A DNA stretch of 30,760 nt, from IMG/VR virus record IMGVR_UViG_3300030101_002756, positions 1 to 30,760 of that record. The stretch is one strand, 5' to 3'. This stretch comes from a virus. Under the pieces are notes generated by a model. It was not told the DNA's origin. It was given only the letters and a program-made list of their open reading frames with translations, and did not search any database. Below, piece by piece: positions 1 through 7,103 of the stretch (the stretch's first letter is position 1; every line of letters starts with the position of its first letter). Both the position numbers and the translations under genes were made by a program.

Positions 1-1574
1 CTATATATTTTGTTAGCATTAACCATTGCTTTACAAAATGTTCTTTCGCTTGTATGTTTTTTAGTTTTACCTGCATATCTATAGCGAACACGATATAAAT
101 TTAAATCATCATCAAATCCGTCTTGCTTGCTACCTCTTTTTCTTACTTCTCCTGTCCTGACAAAATTTACTTTATGGTTCAGTTCATTTAAGTTATGTTC
201 AAAATTAAAATCAGAGTGCTCGTCATCTAATTCTACTTCTTGCTCATCTATTAAATCCCAATTTTCGTCATCAGGATCTTCACCATATGTATTTATAAAA
301 TTATCTAATTCTGTTATTTCTAATGAACAACAAGTTTTATTAAACCTGCTATTTGCTTCTATCTCTTGTTCTAATGGCTCATAACCTAATTGTTCACGAA
401 TTTCATCTTGTGTGAGAACTTCTTTCAACACATCATTATCAAACATACTTGAAAGAGGTGAAATTTCACTCAACACAATTGGTAAGTTTATATTATTAGC
501 GTTTAAGACCATTTTAAGACCTTTTAAGACCAAATCTTTGTGTGGTTGAACAACCGTGTTAGAATACAACTCATAAGCTTGTAGAAGCTCGTTTCTTCCT
601 CCTAATTGTCCTTCGGTTTTTACACCTAATAACATTGGACTTGTTACTCTGTGCCCAATCATTATATTTTGTATACATAATTCGTTTAATACAGTGTATT
701 GTTTGTCTGCATCACTTAATTGTATAGCTTGTAGGTCTGGTGCGCTATTCGAGTCGTCAGAAAATGTCATAACGAATTTACCTGCGTTACCTGCACCTGC
801 GAATTTACCTGCAATTTGTTGCTCAATCTTAAATCTTTCTTCCTGTGTTGGCACTCCATTATTAAAGTTAATCCAATAAGACGGTGCAAAACCATTAGAA
901 ATGTTAGATAAATGAAATTCGCTTGTTAAGTGGTCTGTTAAAATCCAATTAGTAGAAGCTGTATAGTCAGGTGTAAAATAAGCTTCCATACCTGGACTAT
1001 AAATACCACAATAATATATTTGTGAAGCTTCACTACGATCTGCAGTATTGTATGCTGCTACTCTTCTTGGTGTGTATTCTTTCTTTCTGTATTGTGACCA
1101 ATCACTCGAAACATAGTATTCTTCTACAAAACCACTAACACCTGTTTTACCTACTCTAACTTGTTCAACAGGTATGTGATGTATTTCGGCTATTTTCGTT
1201 TTATCTTTAGACCATATAACATTCATTGCATAAGCACCAAATAACTTCAGGTCAAACGCAAATTTTGTTATTATATCGTGTGCTGTATCTCCGTTTCTGT
1301 TTACACTCGCTAAAAACTTCTTTAACTCAACGAACGCTTGTAGGTTGCCACCGTCTTCTTCAATTACTATTTCTTTACCTGCAATCATAGCTGCAGTTGC
1401 ATTCACAATAGCTGCGTGTGTTGCGCTTGAATTGTAAAGATCTATTAAAAAATTTGGGTATGTGTTACGATACTCACCGTCACCATAGTTTATCCAATCT
1501 TGGTTTGGTGTTTCAACAAATTTTGGTGCAGTTTGTTGTTCTAAATATACTTGTAATAATCTGTTATTATCCAT
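1..1574 (-). CDS. Phage portal protein, partial (C-terminus runs off position 1)
   Basis: I translated 524 codons plus two bases from the ATG at 1574. The portal forms the dodecameric ring at the capsid vertex through which DNA is packaged and to which the neck attaches. Support is the conserved block SPMLLGVKTEGQLGGRNELL followed by an AYELYSNTVVQPHK helix, as in portals of Bacteroidetes phages. The C-terminal part is acidic and then becomes an extension containing RVRYRYAGK and FCKAMVNANKIYR, which I recall as a conserved tail on these portals. The start overlaps the stop of the lectin-like gene (TAATG). The frame continues exactly into 30760-30601, giving a joined protein of 577 residues if the molecule is circular. 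Relatives, as I remember them, may carry about 40 more residues at this point, so a short gap cannot be excluded. Confidence 0.85.
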   Translation of the reverse strand, partial: MDNNRLLQVYLEQQTAPKFVETPNQDWINYGDGEYRNTYPNFLIDLYNSSATHAAIVNATAAMIAGKEIVIEEDGGNLQAFVELKKFLASVNRNGDTAHDIITKFAFDLKLFGAYAMNVIWSKDKTKIAEIHHIPVEQVRVGKTGVSGFVEEYYVSSDWSQYRKKEYTPRRVAAYNTADRSEASQIYYCGIYSPGMEAYFTPDYTASTNWILTDHLTSEFHLSNISNGFAPSYWINFNNGVPTQEERFKIEQQIAGKFAGAGNAGKFVMTFSDDSNSAPDLQAIQLSDADKQYTVLNELCIQNIMIGHRVTSPMLLGVKTEGQLGGRNELLQAYELYSNTVVQPHKDLVLKGLKMVLNANNINLPIVLSEISPLSSMFDNDVLKEVLTQDEIREQLGYEPLEQEIEANSRFNKTCCSLEITELDNFINTYGEDPDDENWDLIDEQEVELDDEHSDFNFEHNLNELNHKVNFVRTGEVRKRGSKQDGFDDDLNLYRVRYRYAGKTKKHTSERTFCKAMVNANKIY

Positions 1575-2353
1575 TATACTTTCCATTTTTTATGAAGTGC
1601 TTTTGCTACATTCTTTGCATTCGTTAATCCCAAGTCTCCTTTCCAAAGTGCCCATTCACAAATGTTACCGTCAACATAAAATGTATCATTTGCTAATTGC
1701 CCTAACTTGTTAAATTGTAAAGGTTCGTCTGTGTTTGCATCTGCAGCGTAATATGCAATAAAATCTCCATCTTTGTTATAGAAATACAGGTTATTATCAC
1801 CATCTCTTCTCATAACTAACACTTCAAGTATGTCAGTAAAAGTATATGAAATTGTGCTGTTATTAGTGTTGTTTGTAAACACTTGTATACCTGCATTAGA
1901 ACTTCCTGTTCCGTTGAATCTAACTAATATGCTGTTTGGACCTGCTATTACAATTCTATTTAATCCACCTGTTGTTCCTCCTAAAAGTGCTTCTTGGTCA
2001 GGACTACCAATCGCAAAAGCACAAGCAAAAGTAACTTCACCTGCTCGTTCAAATGCTGATGAAGTAGAAAAATGTTGATCTGTTCCGTCAAATGATACGC
2101 TTTCATATCTAACAAGCGCATTAGAAACATCATAAATAGGTTTGTCAGAACCTACTGTTTGTTTTAAATTAAAGGTTGTGCCCTCTCCACCTATATTTAG
2201 AACCTCTCCTACAGCATCACCATCAGCAAAATTAGAAGTCATCTGATGTGTATGCATATCATACCATAGTGCAGGCTCACCAAATGCATCTATAGGTGTG
2301 TATAATGCTGTTTTCTCTGTAGTAAGAGATTTTATATTAGATAGTGTTAACAT
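1574..2353 (-). CDS. Concanavalin/LamG-like lectin-fold structural protein
   Basis: This 259-residue protein probably decorates the virion and binds host-surface or environmental glycans. The middle holds a jelly-roll-like pattern: VSFDGTDQHFSTSS, then AGEVTFACAFAIGS, then DILEVLVMRRDGDNNLYFYNK and a final ICEWALWKGDL strand. This layout is typical of LamG/concanavalin A-like domains in phage structural proteins. A longer reading from 2464 is open, but I chose the ATG at 2353. That start overlaps the stop of the previous gene as TAATG, and the extra N-terminus is only the shadow of that gene. The stop in turn overlaps the portal start. The exact role (head fibre, tail fibre or decoration) is not visible; its position between the small structural genes and portal suggests a virion protein. 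Confidence 0.65.
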   Translation of the reverse strand: MLTLSNIKSLTTEKTALYTPIDAFGEPALWYDMHTHQMTSNFADGDAVGEVLNIGGEGTTFNLKQTVGSDKPIYDVSNALVRYESVSFDGTDQHFSTSSAFERAGEVTFACAFAIGSPDQEALLGGTTGGLNRIVIAGPNSILVRFNGTGSSNAGIQVFTNNTNNSTISYTFTDILEVLVMRRDGDNNLYFYNKDGDFIAYYAADANTDEPLQFNKLGQLANDTFYVDGNICEWALWKGDLGLTNAKNVAKALHKKWKV

Positions 2354-2613
2354 TAGTTGTTGTATCCTACACCTACACCACTTGTTAAAGTGATAGCAGT
2401 AATGTTCATAAACAATGTTGTTCCTGCTGACATCGTAGTGTGTAAAAAAGACGCTCCTGTGCAATTAGCAACAGTTATAGCTGAAATCACACTATCAACA
2501 GGAAAATAAACTGCGTAAAAATCTTTACTTGTTTGTGCTGCTGTTGTAAAAACTTCAACACTTCCTTTTTTACCTAACATTTCAGTTAAGTGGTCGTTTA
2601 CATTTTTTGCCAT
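2353..2613 (-). CDS. Small structural protein, decoration/head-fibre-like
   Basis: This 86-residue protein is mostly beta-prone, with a short helical N-terminus (MAKNVNDHLTEMLGKKGSVE) followed by DFYAVYFPVDSVISAITV and a Gly/Thr-rich C-terminus. Small proteins of this shape sit beside capsid and portal genes in Bacteroidetes phages and are often read as capsid decoration or fibre-attachment proteins. It lies one base downstream of the preceding structural gene (2615-3058), and its stop overlaps the next start as TAATG, so it is co-translated with the lectin-fold protein. No catalytic motif is visible. The specific role is inference. Confidence 0.6.
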   Translation of the reverse strand: MAKNVNDHLTEMLGKKGSVEVFTTAAQTSKDFYAVYFPVDSVISAITVANCTGASFLHTTMSAGTTLFMNITAITLTSGVGVGYNN

Positions 2614-2614
2614 T

Positions 2615-3058
2615 TTATATATTTATATATTGTGTATTATTAGTTGAATTACCATCATTAGGTGTGGTGTATGTCACCTCGCCGCCAAAAATATTGTCTG
2701 CATTATTGTGAGTTAACAATACCGAAGTGTTTAAATCGTCTAAATCACTATCAGGTATTGCAACCCTTATAACTCTTATTTTGCCTACTTCTACAATTTG
2801 TCCTGTAGCAGTAGTTATTCTATAACTGAAGCTTCCTTCGTTAGTACCGAAATCAAGGTTGGTAGGCTCTGTTAATACAAAACTTGATTTTCTCGCAGTA
2901 TGTGTAGGTGTAAAATTATAATTTATAGGAGCACTATTGTCTGGTGAGCCTTCCATATCAGACCATACCTTTATGTTATATGAGCCACTACTACCTGATG
3001 TAGCAGTTTCAGCAGTAAAATACAATGTGTTTGAAGCATTTTTACGAATATATAACAT
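2615..3058 (-). CDS. Structural protein of unknown role, beta-rich
   Basis: The 147-residue product has no motif that I recognise. It starts MLYIRKNASNTLYFTAET and is dominated by alternating hydrophobic and Ser/Thr residues, ending with repeated Asn/Thr (DGNSTNNTQYINI). This composition suits an immunoglobulin-like or beta-sandwich virion protein. It follows an intergenic gap of 123 bases that holds a terminator and the motif TATATTTACTA, which ends only about ten bases before this ATG. It may therefore begin a separate late transcript covering 3058 to the portal and beyond. Confidence 0.6.
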   Translation of the reverse strand: MLYIRKNASNTLYFTAETATSGSSGSYNIKVWSDMEGSPDNSAPINYNFTPTHTARKSSFVLTEPTNLDFGTNEGSFSYRITTATGQIVEVGKIRVIRVAIPDSDLDDLNTSVLLTHNNADNIFGGEVTYTTPNDGNSTNNTQYINI

Positions 3059-3068
3059 ACACCTTTTA

Positions 3069-3079
3069 TAGTAAATATA
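3069..3079 (-). promoter_or_regulatory. Candidate late promoter element, copy A
   Basis: On the minus strand the sequence is TATATTTACTA, followed by TAAAA. The same 11-mer occurs at 5892-5902 and 15735-15745, each in a gap directly upstream of a late gene. It resembles the Bacteroidetes -7 element TAnnTTTG with a final A, but no clear -33 TTG is present. The distance to the ATG at 3058 is about ten bases, so a transcript would be nearly leaderless. Confidence 0.4.
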
Positions 3080-3110
3080 AAAAAGTCGGTTTTATTACGC
3101 TTATATATAG

Positions 3111-3136
3111 AAAAAGGTGGAGTTTCCCCCACCTTT
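3111..3136 (-). terminator. Intrinsic terminator hairpin between tail-tube-like gene and next operon
   Basis: In the transcribed (minus) direction, an 8-bp stem AAAGGTGG / CCACCTTT encloses an 8-base loop and runs into TTTTT. This is the clearest factor-independent terminator in the window. It lies 45-70 bases after the stop of the gene at 3182-3733 and upstream of the candidate promoter at 3069, so it separates two late transcripts. The A-rich mirror side could also let it act on plus-strand transcripts. Confidence 0.7.
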
Positions 3137-3181
3137 AGCTCGAAAATCAAGTAATTATGTAATCCTTTATAAAGGAAATTT

Positions 3182-3733
3182 TTACGAGTTCGTAATTGTT
3201 ACTGTAAATGCTGCGTTATCAAACGGTGTTGTAGTATGGTCAGCTACTAACAAACAAGGTGCGCTTTCTGCTCCTGTGAATGTTAAGTTATAGCCGTTCA
3301 TATCTCCGAATGCTGCACCTGTTGCTGTAGTCCCTGCAGTCAATTCCATACCATTTTCCAAACCAAGACACCAAATGTTTGAGTGACCATTTGCAATAGT
3401 TGCATTAGTCTCAACAAAAATAATCAGCCTGTTTTGTGCTAACAATTTAATTTCATTACGATCTGCAACAGTCATTTTATGTAACATAATAGTTACTGCA
3501 GGCTCGTAAAACACTGTGCCGTTTTCAACACTTGGTTGTATTGTTTCTGTAAAACTACCTGTTCCTCTCGGTAAATCGTATTTGAACAAGTTAGTTGTCA
3601 AATCTATATCAGAAACGGAACCTGATGATGATGCAATTGTAGCGTCTGCGTGTTGAACAAAATAAACGGCTTTAATACCACCCATTATGTCCTTGCAATC
3701 AAGTCCACGTCCTTTGGTTAATTCACATGCCAT
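3182..3733 (-). CDS. Probable tail tube / major tail structural protein
   Basis: This 183-residue protein follows the major capsid gene. It starts MACELTKGRGLDCKDIMGGI and contains FTETIQPSVENGTVFYEPAV and a C-terminal GAAFGDMNGYNLTFTGAES segment. I associate this pattern (early Cys pair, an S.ENGT.FY block, then a D.NGY.L.F block) with an abundant structural protein of Bacteroidetes phages, most likely the tail tube. Placement beside the capsid fits an abundant virion protein expressed from the same transcript. The gene ends 45 bases before an intrinsic terminator, as expected for the last gene of a transcript. Tail tube versus head protein is inference. Confidence 0.55.
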   Translation of the reverse strand: MACELTKGRGLDCKDIMGGIKAVYFVQHADATIASSSGSVSDIDLTTNLFKYDLPRGTGSFTETIQPSVENGTVFYEPAVTIMLHKMTVADRNEIKLLAQNRLIIFVETNATIANGHSNIWCLGLENGMELTAGTTATGAAFGDMNGYNLTFTGAESAPCLLVADHTTTPFDNAAFTVTITNS

Positions 3734-3760
3734 ATGCGTATATTTTTTAGGTGCTTTTGA

Positions 3761-3783
3761 GGGTGCGCATTATTGCTACACCC
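3761..3783 (-). promoter_or_regulatory. Hairpin between capsid gene and downstream structural gene
   Basis: In the transcript, GGGTG-TA-GCA-ATAA-TGC-G-CACCC can fold into 5+3 base pairs with a four-base loop. No T-run follows, so it is not an ordinary terminator. It sits in the 68-base gap between the major capsid stop and the start at 3733 and could act in partial termination, RNA processing or message stability. It also overlaps a seven-codon reading frame starting at 3769 (MRTLKST). Confidence 0.35.
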
Positions 3784-3801
3784 CCATTAGCCGTTATTTA
3801 A

Positions 3802-4719
3802 TTAGTCTAATCTTACAATGTCGCTACCTTGTGCGTGTTGCACACCTGCAGTAAATTTAGCTACTACACGAATATTGTCAGAGCCGTCAAGTTCAGACAT
3901 ATCAAGCATTTTAATTGTAGTGTGGTCAGAAACCAAGTCAGTTCCGAAGAACAAGTTAGATTTTTGTGCAGCACACATCATATCATTAGCAATTCCAGGA
4001 CATACTGCAATTTTAATTCCTTCGAACATTGGAATATAGTCAGTTGACATATGGTATGCATTAACATATCCTAATGTAGACATTGCTTGAATGTATAATC
4101 TGTATACGCTTGTTGACATATAGATGTATAAATCATCTTTTCCTAACACTGCTGATGGAATAGCTGCAGCAATAGTTTGTAAGTCAGCAATTATAGATGC
4201 TGCTGTATATGCGTTACCTGCTCCAAGTGTGTTAGTAGCTTCTACGATAGCAGGATCGTTCTCAAAAGTTCCGTTACCTGCGTGTAAGAAACCTGTAAAT
4301 TCACCTGCATTAGAGTCAAGTCCGTTCCAAATGTTTGTTTCTACGTGGTCAGCAATTGTGTCAGATAAGTGCGACATAACAAACGCTGTAAAGTCGTTAG
4401 ACATTCCGTTGTTGTGTGCTCCTGCGCTCATTTGAGCAGCTTGCCAATCAGCTAATAAATCTTTTTTACAAAGGTCAACATTGATTTGTAATTCTTTTGG
4501 ATTAAGAACACGCTCTGTTAGAGTTAGTGTTCCTGCATCTGTAAAATCACAAGTTGCATCAGCAATCATACCTGTTGTAGCAACTTTTGAAATGTTTCTC
4601 TTAAATTTAATGTTCTCTAATACTGTTAAGTATTCTAAAGAATCTGCAGATTTTAGTGCAGCAGCAATATACTGTCCTGCGTGTTCACCTGCGTAGTTTG
4701 AAGTAATTGAAAATCCCAT
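3802..4719 (-). CDS. Major capsid protein (HK97-fold type)
   Basis: The 305-residue product builds the icosahedral head. Recognisable blocks are LENIKFKRNISKVATTGMI near residues 34-52, then ATCDFTDAGTLTLTERVLNP, and a conserved LCKKDLLADWQAAQMSAGAH segment. All match major capsid proteins of flavobacterial phages as I know them. The length is typical for a small HK97-fold capsid without a fused protease. It starts two bases after the acidic scaffold-like gene ends, and the protease lies further upstream, giving a protease-scaffold-capsid order. Upstream bases (AATTAAAAATG) are A-rich with no Shine-Dalgarno sequence although this should be one of the most strongly expressed genes. Confidence 0.88.
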   Translation of the reverse strand: MGFSITSNYAGEHAGQYIAAALKSADSLEYLTVLENIKFKRNISKVATTGMIADATCDFTDAGTLTLTERVLNPKELQINVDLCKKDLLADWQAAQMSAGAHNNGMSNDFTAFVMSHLSDTIADHVETNIWNGLDSNAGEFTGFLHAGNGTFENDPAIVEATNTLGAGNAYTAASIIADLQTIAAAIPSAVLGKDDLYIYMSTSVYRLYIQAMSTLGYVNAYHMSTDYIPMFEGIKIAVCPGIANDMMCAAQKSNLFFGTDLVSDHTTIKMLDMSELDGSDNIRVVAKFTAGVQHAQGSDIVRLD

Positions 4720-4721
4720 TT

Positions 4722-5351
4722 TTAATTATTTAGGTTATATATAAATTTTTCTTTTCTTGAAAGTCTATTATACTCTGAACGAGATAATGTAACTTTTTCT
4801 TTTTTGAATTTATTAAGCTTTACAGGATCTTCTGCAGGTTGTTCACCTAATTCTTTCACCTGTGCTGATAAATTTGTATTCTCTTCTTGAAGTTCTGCAA
4901 TGTTTTCGTCTTTACTCAAGTTCTCACCTCGTAGTTCGTCAAGTTCTGCAGTCAAACGTGAAATATCGTTTTTAACTTCTTCTAATAATTCTTTTACAAC
5001 AGAACCAATTTCATTGAATAGTTGTGCGTGCTCGTCTGACATTTCTTCTTTGTCATCTCCGTATTCTTCATCATCCTTGTCTTCTGCTTCTACCTCTTCT
5101 TCAACCATATTAGAAATAACACCCTCTTCTTCAACAACAAATTTTACACCGTCTTCTGTTTCATATTCTCCAACAGGAAGAGGTATTTGTGTGCCGTCTT
5201 CTACTAATACATTTACTGATACACCCTCTGCAAGTGCGTCAGCTTCTGAAACAATAATAGTGCCGTCTGCTAATTTTCCTTCGTATGCTAATTTAGTATC
5301 AGTTTCTTCTTCAATACCTAATGCTACTCTTATGCGTGTTTTAATATCCAT
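4722..5351 (-). CDS. Capsid scaffolding-like protein, acidic with coiled coil
   Basis: This 209-residue protein has three visible parts. Residues 1-80 form a small beta-prone domain (KLAYEGKLADGTIIVSEADA; PLPVGEYETEDGVKFVVEEE). Residues 80-105 are very acidic (EEEVEAEDKDDEEYGDDKEE). A long heptad-like coiled coil follows (VKELLEEVKNDISRLTAELDELR and onward), ending in a Lys-rich tail. Scaffolding proteins of dsDNA phages are typically acidic and coiled-coil with a basic C-terminus that contacts the capsid. Its place immediately before the major capsid gene (two-base gap) fits that role. The assignment rests on composition and position, not on a catalytic motif. Confidence 0.65.
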   Translation of the reverse strand: MDIKTRIRVALGIEEETDTKLAYEGKLADGTIIVSEADALAEGVSVNVLVEDGTQIPLPVGEYETEDGVKFVVEEEGVISNMVEEEVEAEDKDDEEYGDDKEEMSDEHAQLFNEIGSVVKELLEEVKNDISRLTAELDELRGENLSKDENIAELQEENTNLSAQVKELGEQPAEDPVKLNKFKKEKVTLSRSEYNRLSRKEKFIYNLNN

Positions 5352-5353
5352 AG

Positions 5354-5866
5354 TTATATATTATTAAGTTGTTTTTGAACTTTAGTTGCGTTTTGTATAT
5401 TCTTTTCTGCCATTTTGAATAGATTTTCACTTGATTTTAGGTTTCCACTTGCTATTCTCACTCTTTCAAACAATTCTACATAAACAGGTATATCAACAGG
5501 TTTGACACCTAAATCTTTTGCAGCATTTTTTATTTTATTCATTGCATCTTCTGCAAAAACGATCTTATCTTCTAATAATCCAAAATCTGTGCTGAATAAT
5601 CCACGCAAAGTCAACATTTCATCTATTACTTTGCCGAATCTGTCTTTTTGTTTTTTTATTAGTTGAAGTTCATCAGACAAATCTTGTCGTAACATACTTA
5701 AAACCTCATTTTTATCTTCTAACTCAACAAAAGTTGAATTGAATTCTTTCATTTCTTTTTCTAATTCTTTTTCTACTTTCGCAGCGTCAGCAACTACTGA
5801 TAACTCAACTTTTCTAAATTCGTTGTATCTTTTAGTGTCTAATTTATTGAAATATTGTTTTGTCAT
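5354..5866 (-). CDS. Coiled-coil protein of the capsid module, unknown function
   Basis: The 170-residue product is nearly all helical, with long runs of charged heptads (VADAAKVEKELEKEMKEFNS; VLSMLRQDLSDELQLIKKQK) and no enzyme motif. It sits between the protease fusion and the scaffold-like protein, so it may be a second assembly chaperone or an internal head protein. A TATATTTACTA element lies about 25 bases upstream of the ATG, in a 55-base gap, so this gene may be the first of the scaffold-capsid transcript. It ends two bases before the scaffold-like start. Confidence 0.6.
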   Translation of the reverse strand: MTKQYFNKLDTKRYNEFRKVELSVVADAAKVEKELEKEMKEFNSTFVELEDKNEVLSMLRQDLSDELQLIKKQKDRFGKVIDEMLTLRGLFSTDFGLLEDKIVFAEDAMNKIKNAAKDLGVKPVDIPVYVELFERVRIASGNLKSSENLFKMAEKNIQNATKVQKQLNNI

Positions 5867-5891
5867 CTCTTTTAAAAATTAGGTGTGTTTA

Positions 5892-5902
5892 TAGTAAATA
5901 TA
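5892..5902 (-). promoter_or_regulatory. Candidate late promoter element, copy B
   Basis: TATATTTACTA on the minus strand, followed by TAAAC, in the short gap between the protease fusion and the coiled-coil gene. It is identical over 11 bases to the elements at 3069-3079 and 15735-15745. It would drive scaffold and capsid genes at a higher level than read-through from the tail genes. Confidence 0.42.
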
Positions 5903-5921
5903 ATATATAATGTTTTGTTAC

Positions 5922-7103
5922 TTATTTGCTGTCAATTTCTTTCAATTTGCTCTGTGCCCAATTGATACCTGAAGATCCACCCCAAGCATCCCACATCAAA
6001 CCACCGCAACCCTCTGTATACGGCACATCCTTATTTTGTGCGTGTCTTGCAAATGAAGCCATTCTTGCAATAGTATCTCTTGAAATAGGCTTTCTGTTTG
6101 CTAATTGACTTGCTCTCGTCCAACCAACTCGTGTTCCACAACTACTTCCGTTCTCTTTTTTATACTTTATTGCTCTTTTTGCGTTATTTGTTGCACCTTG
6201 TGGATAGTCTGTGTAACTTTCTAACTCATCTTTTTTTTTTGCGTCAATTGGCACGCAGTTCGGCACTTTACGACCGTCTTTAATTTTGTGACCGTAAGGC
6301 TCGTAGCCACTCTGACAAGGGTTTGGTGATATGAGTTCTGTTTCTTTACACCCACAGTCTTCATTAAGTATTTCTTCTAAATTACTTATTATATCGTGGT
6401 CAGCACAAGGCATATATACAGTCTCACCGTCAAGTGTATGCTCGTGCACACCCTCGCAACCAAGTTCTTTAGCTGCAGCTAATGCTTCTTCCTTGTTGTC
6501 GTATAATGGTAAATCTATCTCACCGTCTTTACCCTCTGTGACCATAGATCCAACTCTTGCCATTTTCTCAACTTTGTCAATAAAATAACCCTCTATACTC
6601 AATCCTTTCAGTGTGCCGTCTTTTATTTGTTGCCAAATGTCTTCATTATTTATTCTCATACTCACCATCCAAGTGCCTTTTGGTAAATTAAAGCCGTATA
6701 ACTTGCTTTTATCCATTTCTGCGTCTTGTATTATCCAACTCTCAACAGTATGAACACCTGTAACCTTGTTTTCGTGTTGAAGTGTTGCGCTATTATTGTT
6801 ATTGTGTTTTAAATACATTTCAGAAGCTTGTTTTACTGTCTTTTCAGTAAAATAAACATAATACTCTTGATCTGTGTCAGCATCGTATCTGAATATTTGT
6901 TTGTTAGGTATTAGAGCAGGACTAACGAGTAATCTCTGTTCTTCATTTACTTTAGCAAAGGTTAAATTGTTTTTAGCTTTATTAAAGTATACAAAATCTT
7001 GCTCTATCGCAGGTTCTGTCACTAAACTTATGGCGTCAATTGCCAATTCTTCGTTATTTGAATCTATAACGAGTTCTACTATTTTTGTTGCTTTCTTTTC
7101 CAT
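5922..7103 (-). CDS. XkdF-like prohead serine protease fused to C-terminal phage domains
   Basis: The 393-residue protein appears to have several parts. Residues 20-180 match the XkdF-type capsid maturation protease: candidate catalytic His110 or His118 (TLQHENKVTGVHTVESWI) and Ser169 (TLKGLSIEGYF). Residues about 200-236 hold a small motif with GCEGVHEHTL and MPCADHD. Residues 261-285 read NPCQSGYEPYGHKIKDGRKV. The C-terminal 95 residues contain NNAKRAIKYKKENGSSCGTR, SRDTIARMASFARHAQNKDV and EGCGGLMWDAWGG, a domain I know from phage and mobile-element proteins of Bacteroidetes, function unknown. The linker is encoded by a run of ten A residues (6231-6240). The start overlaps the tape-measure stop (TAATG). 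Protease role: likely; role of the added domains: unknown. Confidence 0.78.
   Translation of the reverse strand: MEKKATKIVELVIDSNNEELAIDAISLVTEPAIEQDFVYFNKAKNNLTFAKVNEEQRLLVSPALIPNKQIFRYDADTDQEYYVYFTEKTVKQASEMYLKHNNNNSATLQHENKVTGVHTVESWIIQDAEMDKSKLYGFNLPKGTWMVSMRINNEDIWQQIKDGTLKGLSIEGYFIDKVEKMARVGSMVTEGKDGEIDLPLYDNKEEALAAAKELGCEGVHEHTLDGETVYMPCADHDIISNLEEILNEDCGCKETELISPNPCQSGYEPYGHKIKDGRKVPNCVPIDAKKKDELESYTDYPQGATNNAKRAIKYKKENGSSCGTRVGWTRASQLANRKPISRDTIARMASFARHAQNKDVPYTEGCGGLMWDAWGGSSGINWAQSKLKEIDSK

Noticed and set aside
1574-2464. Longer 296-residue form of the lectin-fold protein
   Set aside because: The extra N-terminus overlaps the previous gene and is Cys/His/Tyr-rich nonsense; the ATG at 2353 has the TAATG overlap.
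4900-5367. Plus-strand reading frame of 155 codons
   Set aside because: It is antisense to the acidic scaffold-like gene; the Ser-rich product simply reflects GAA/GAT codons read backwards.
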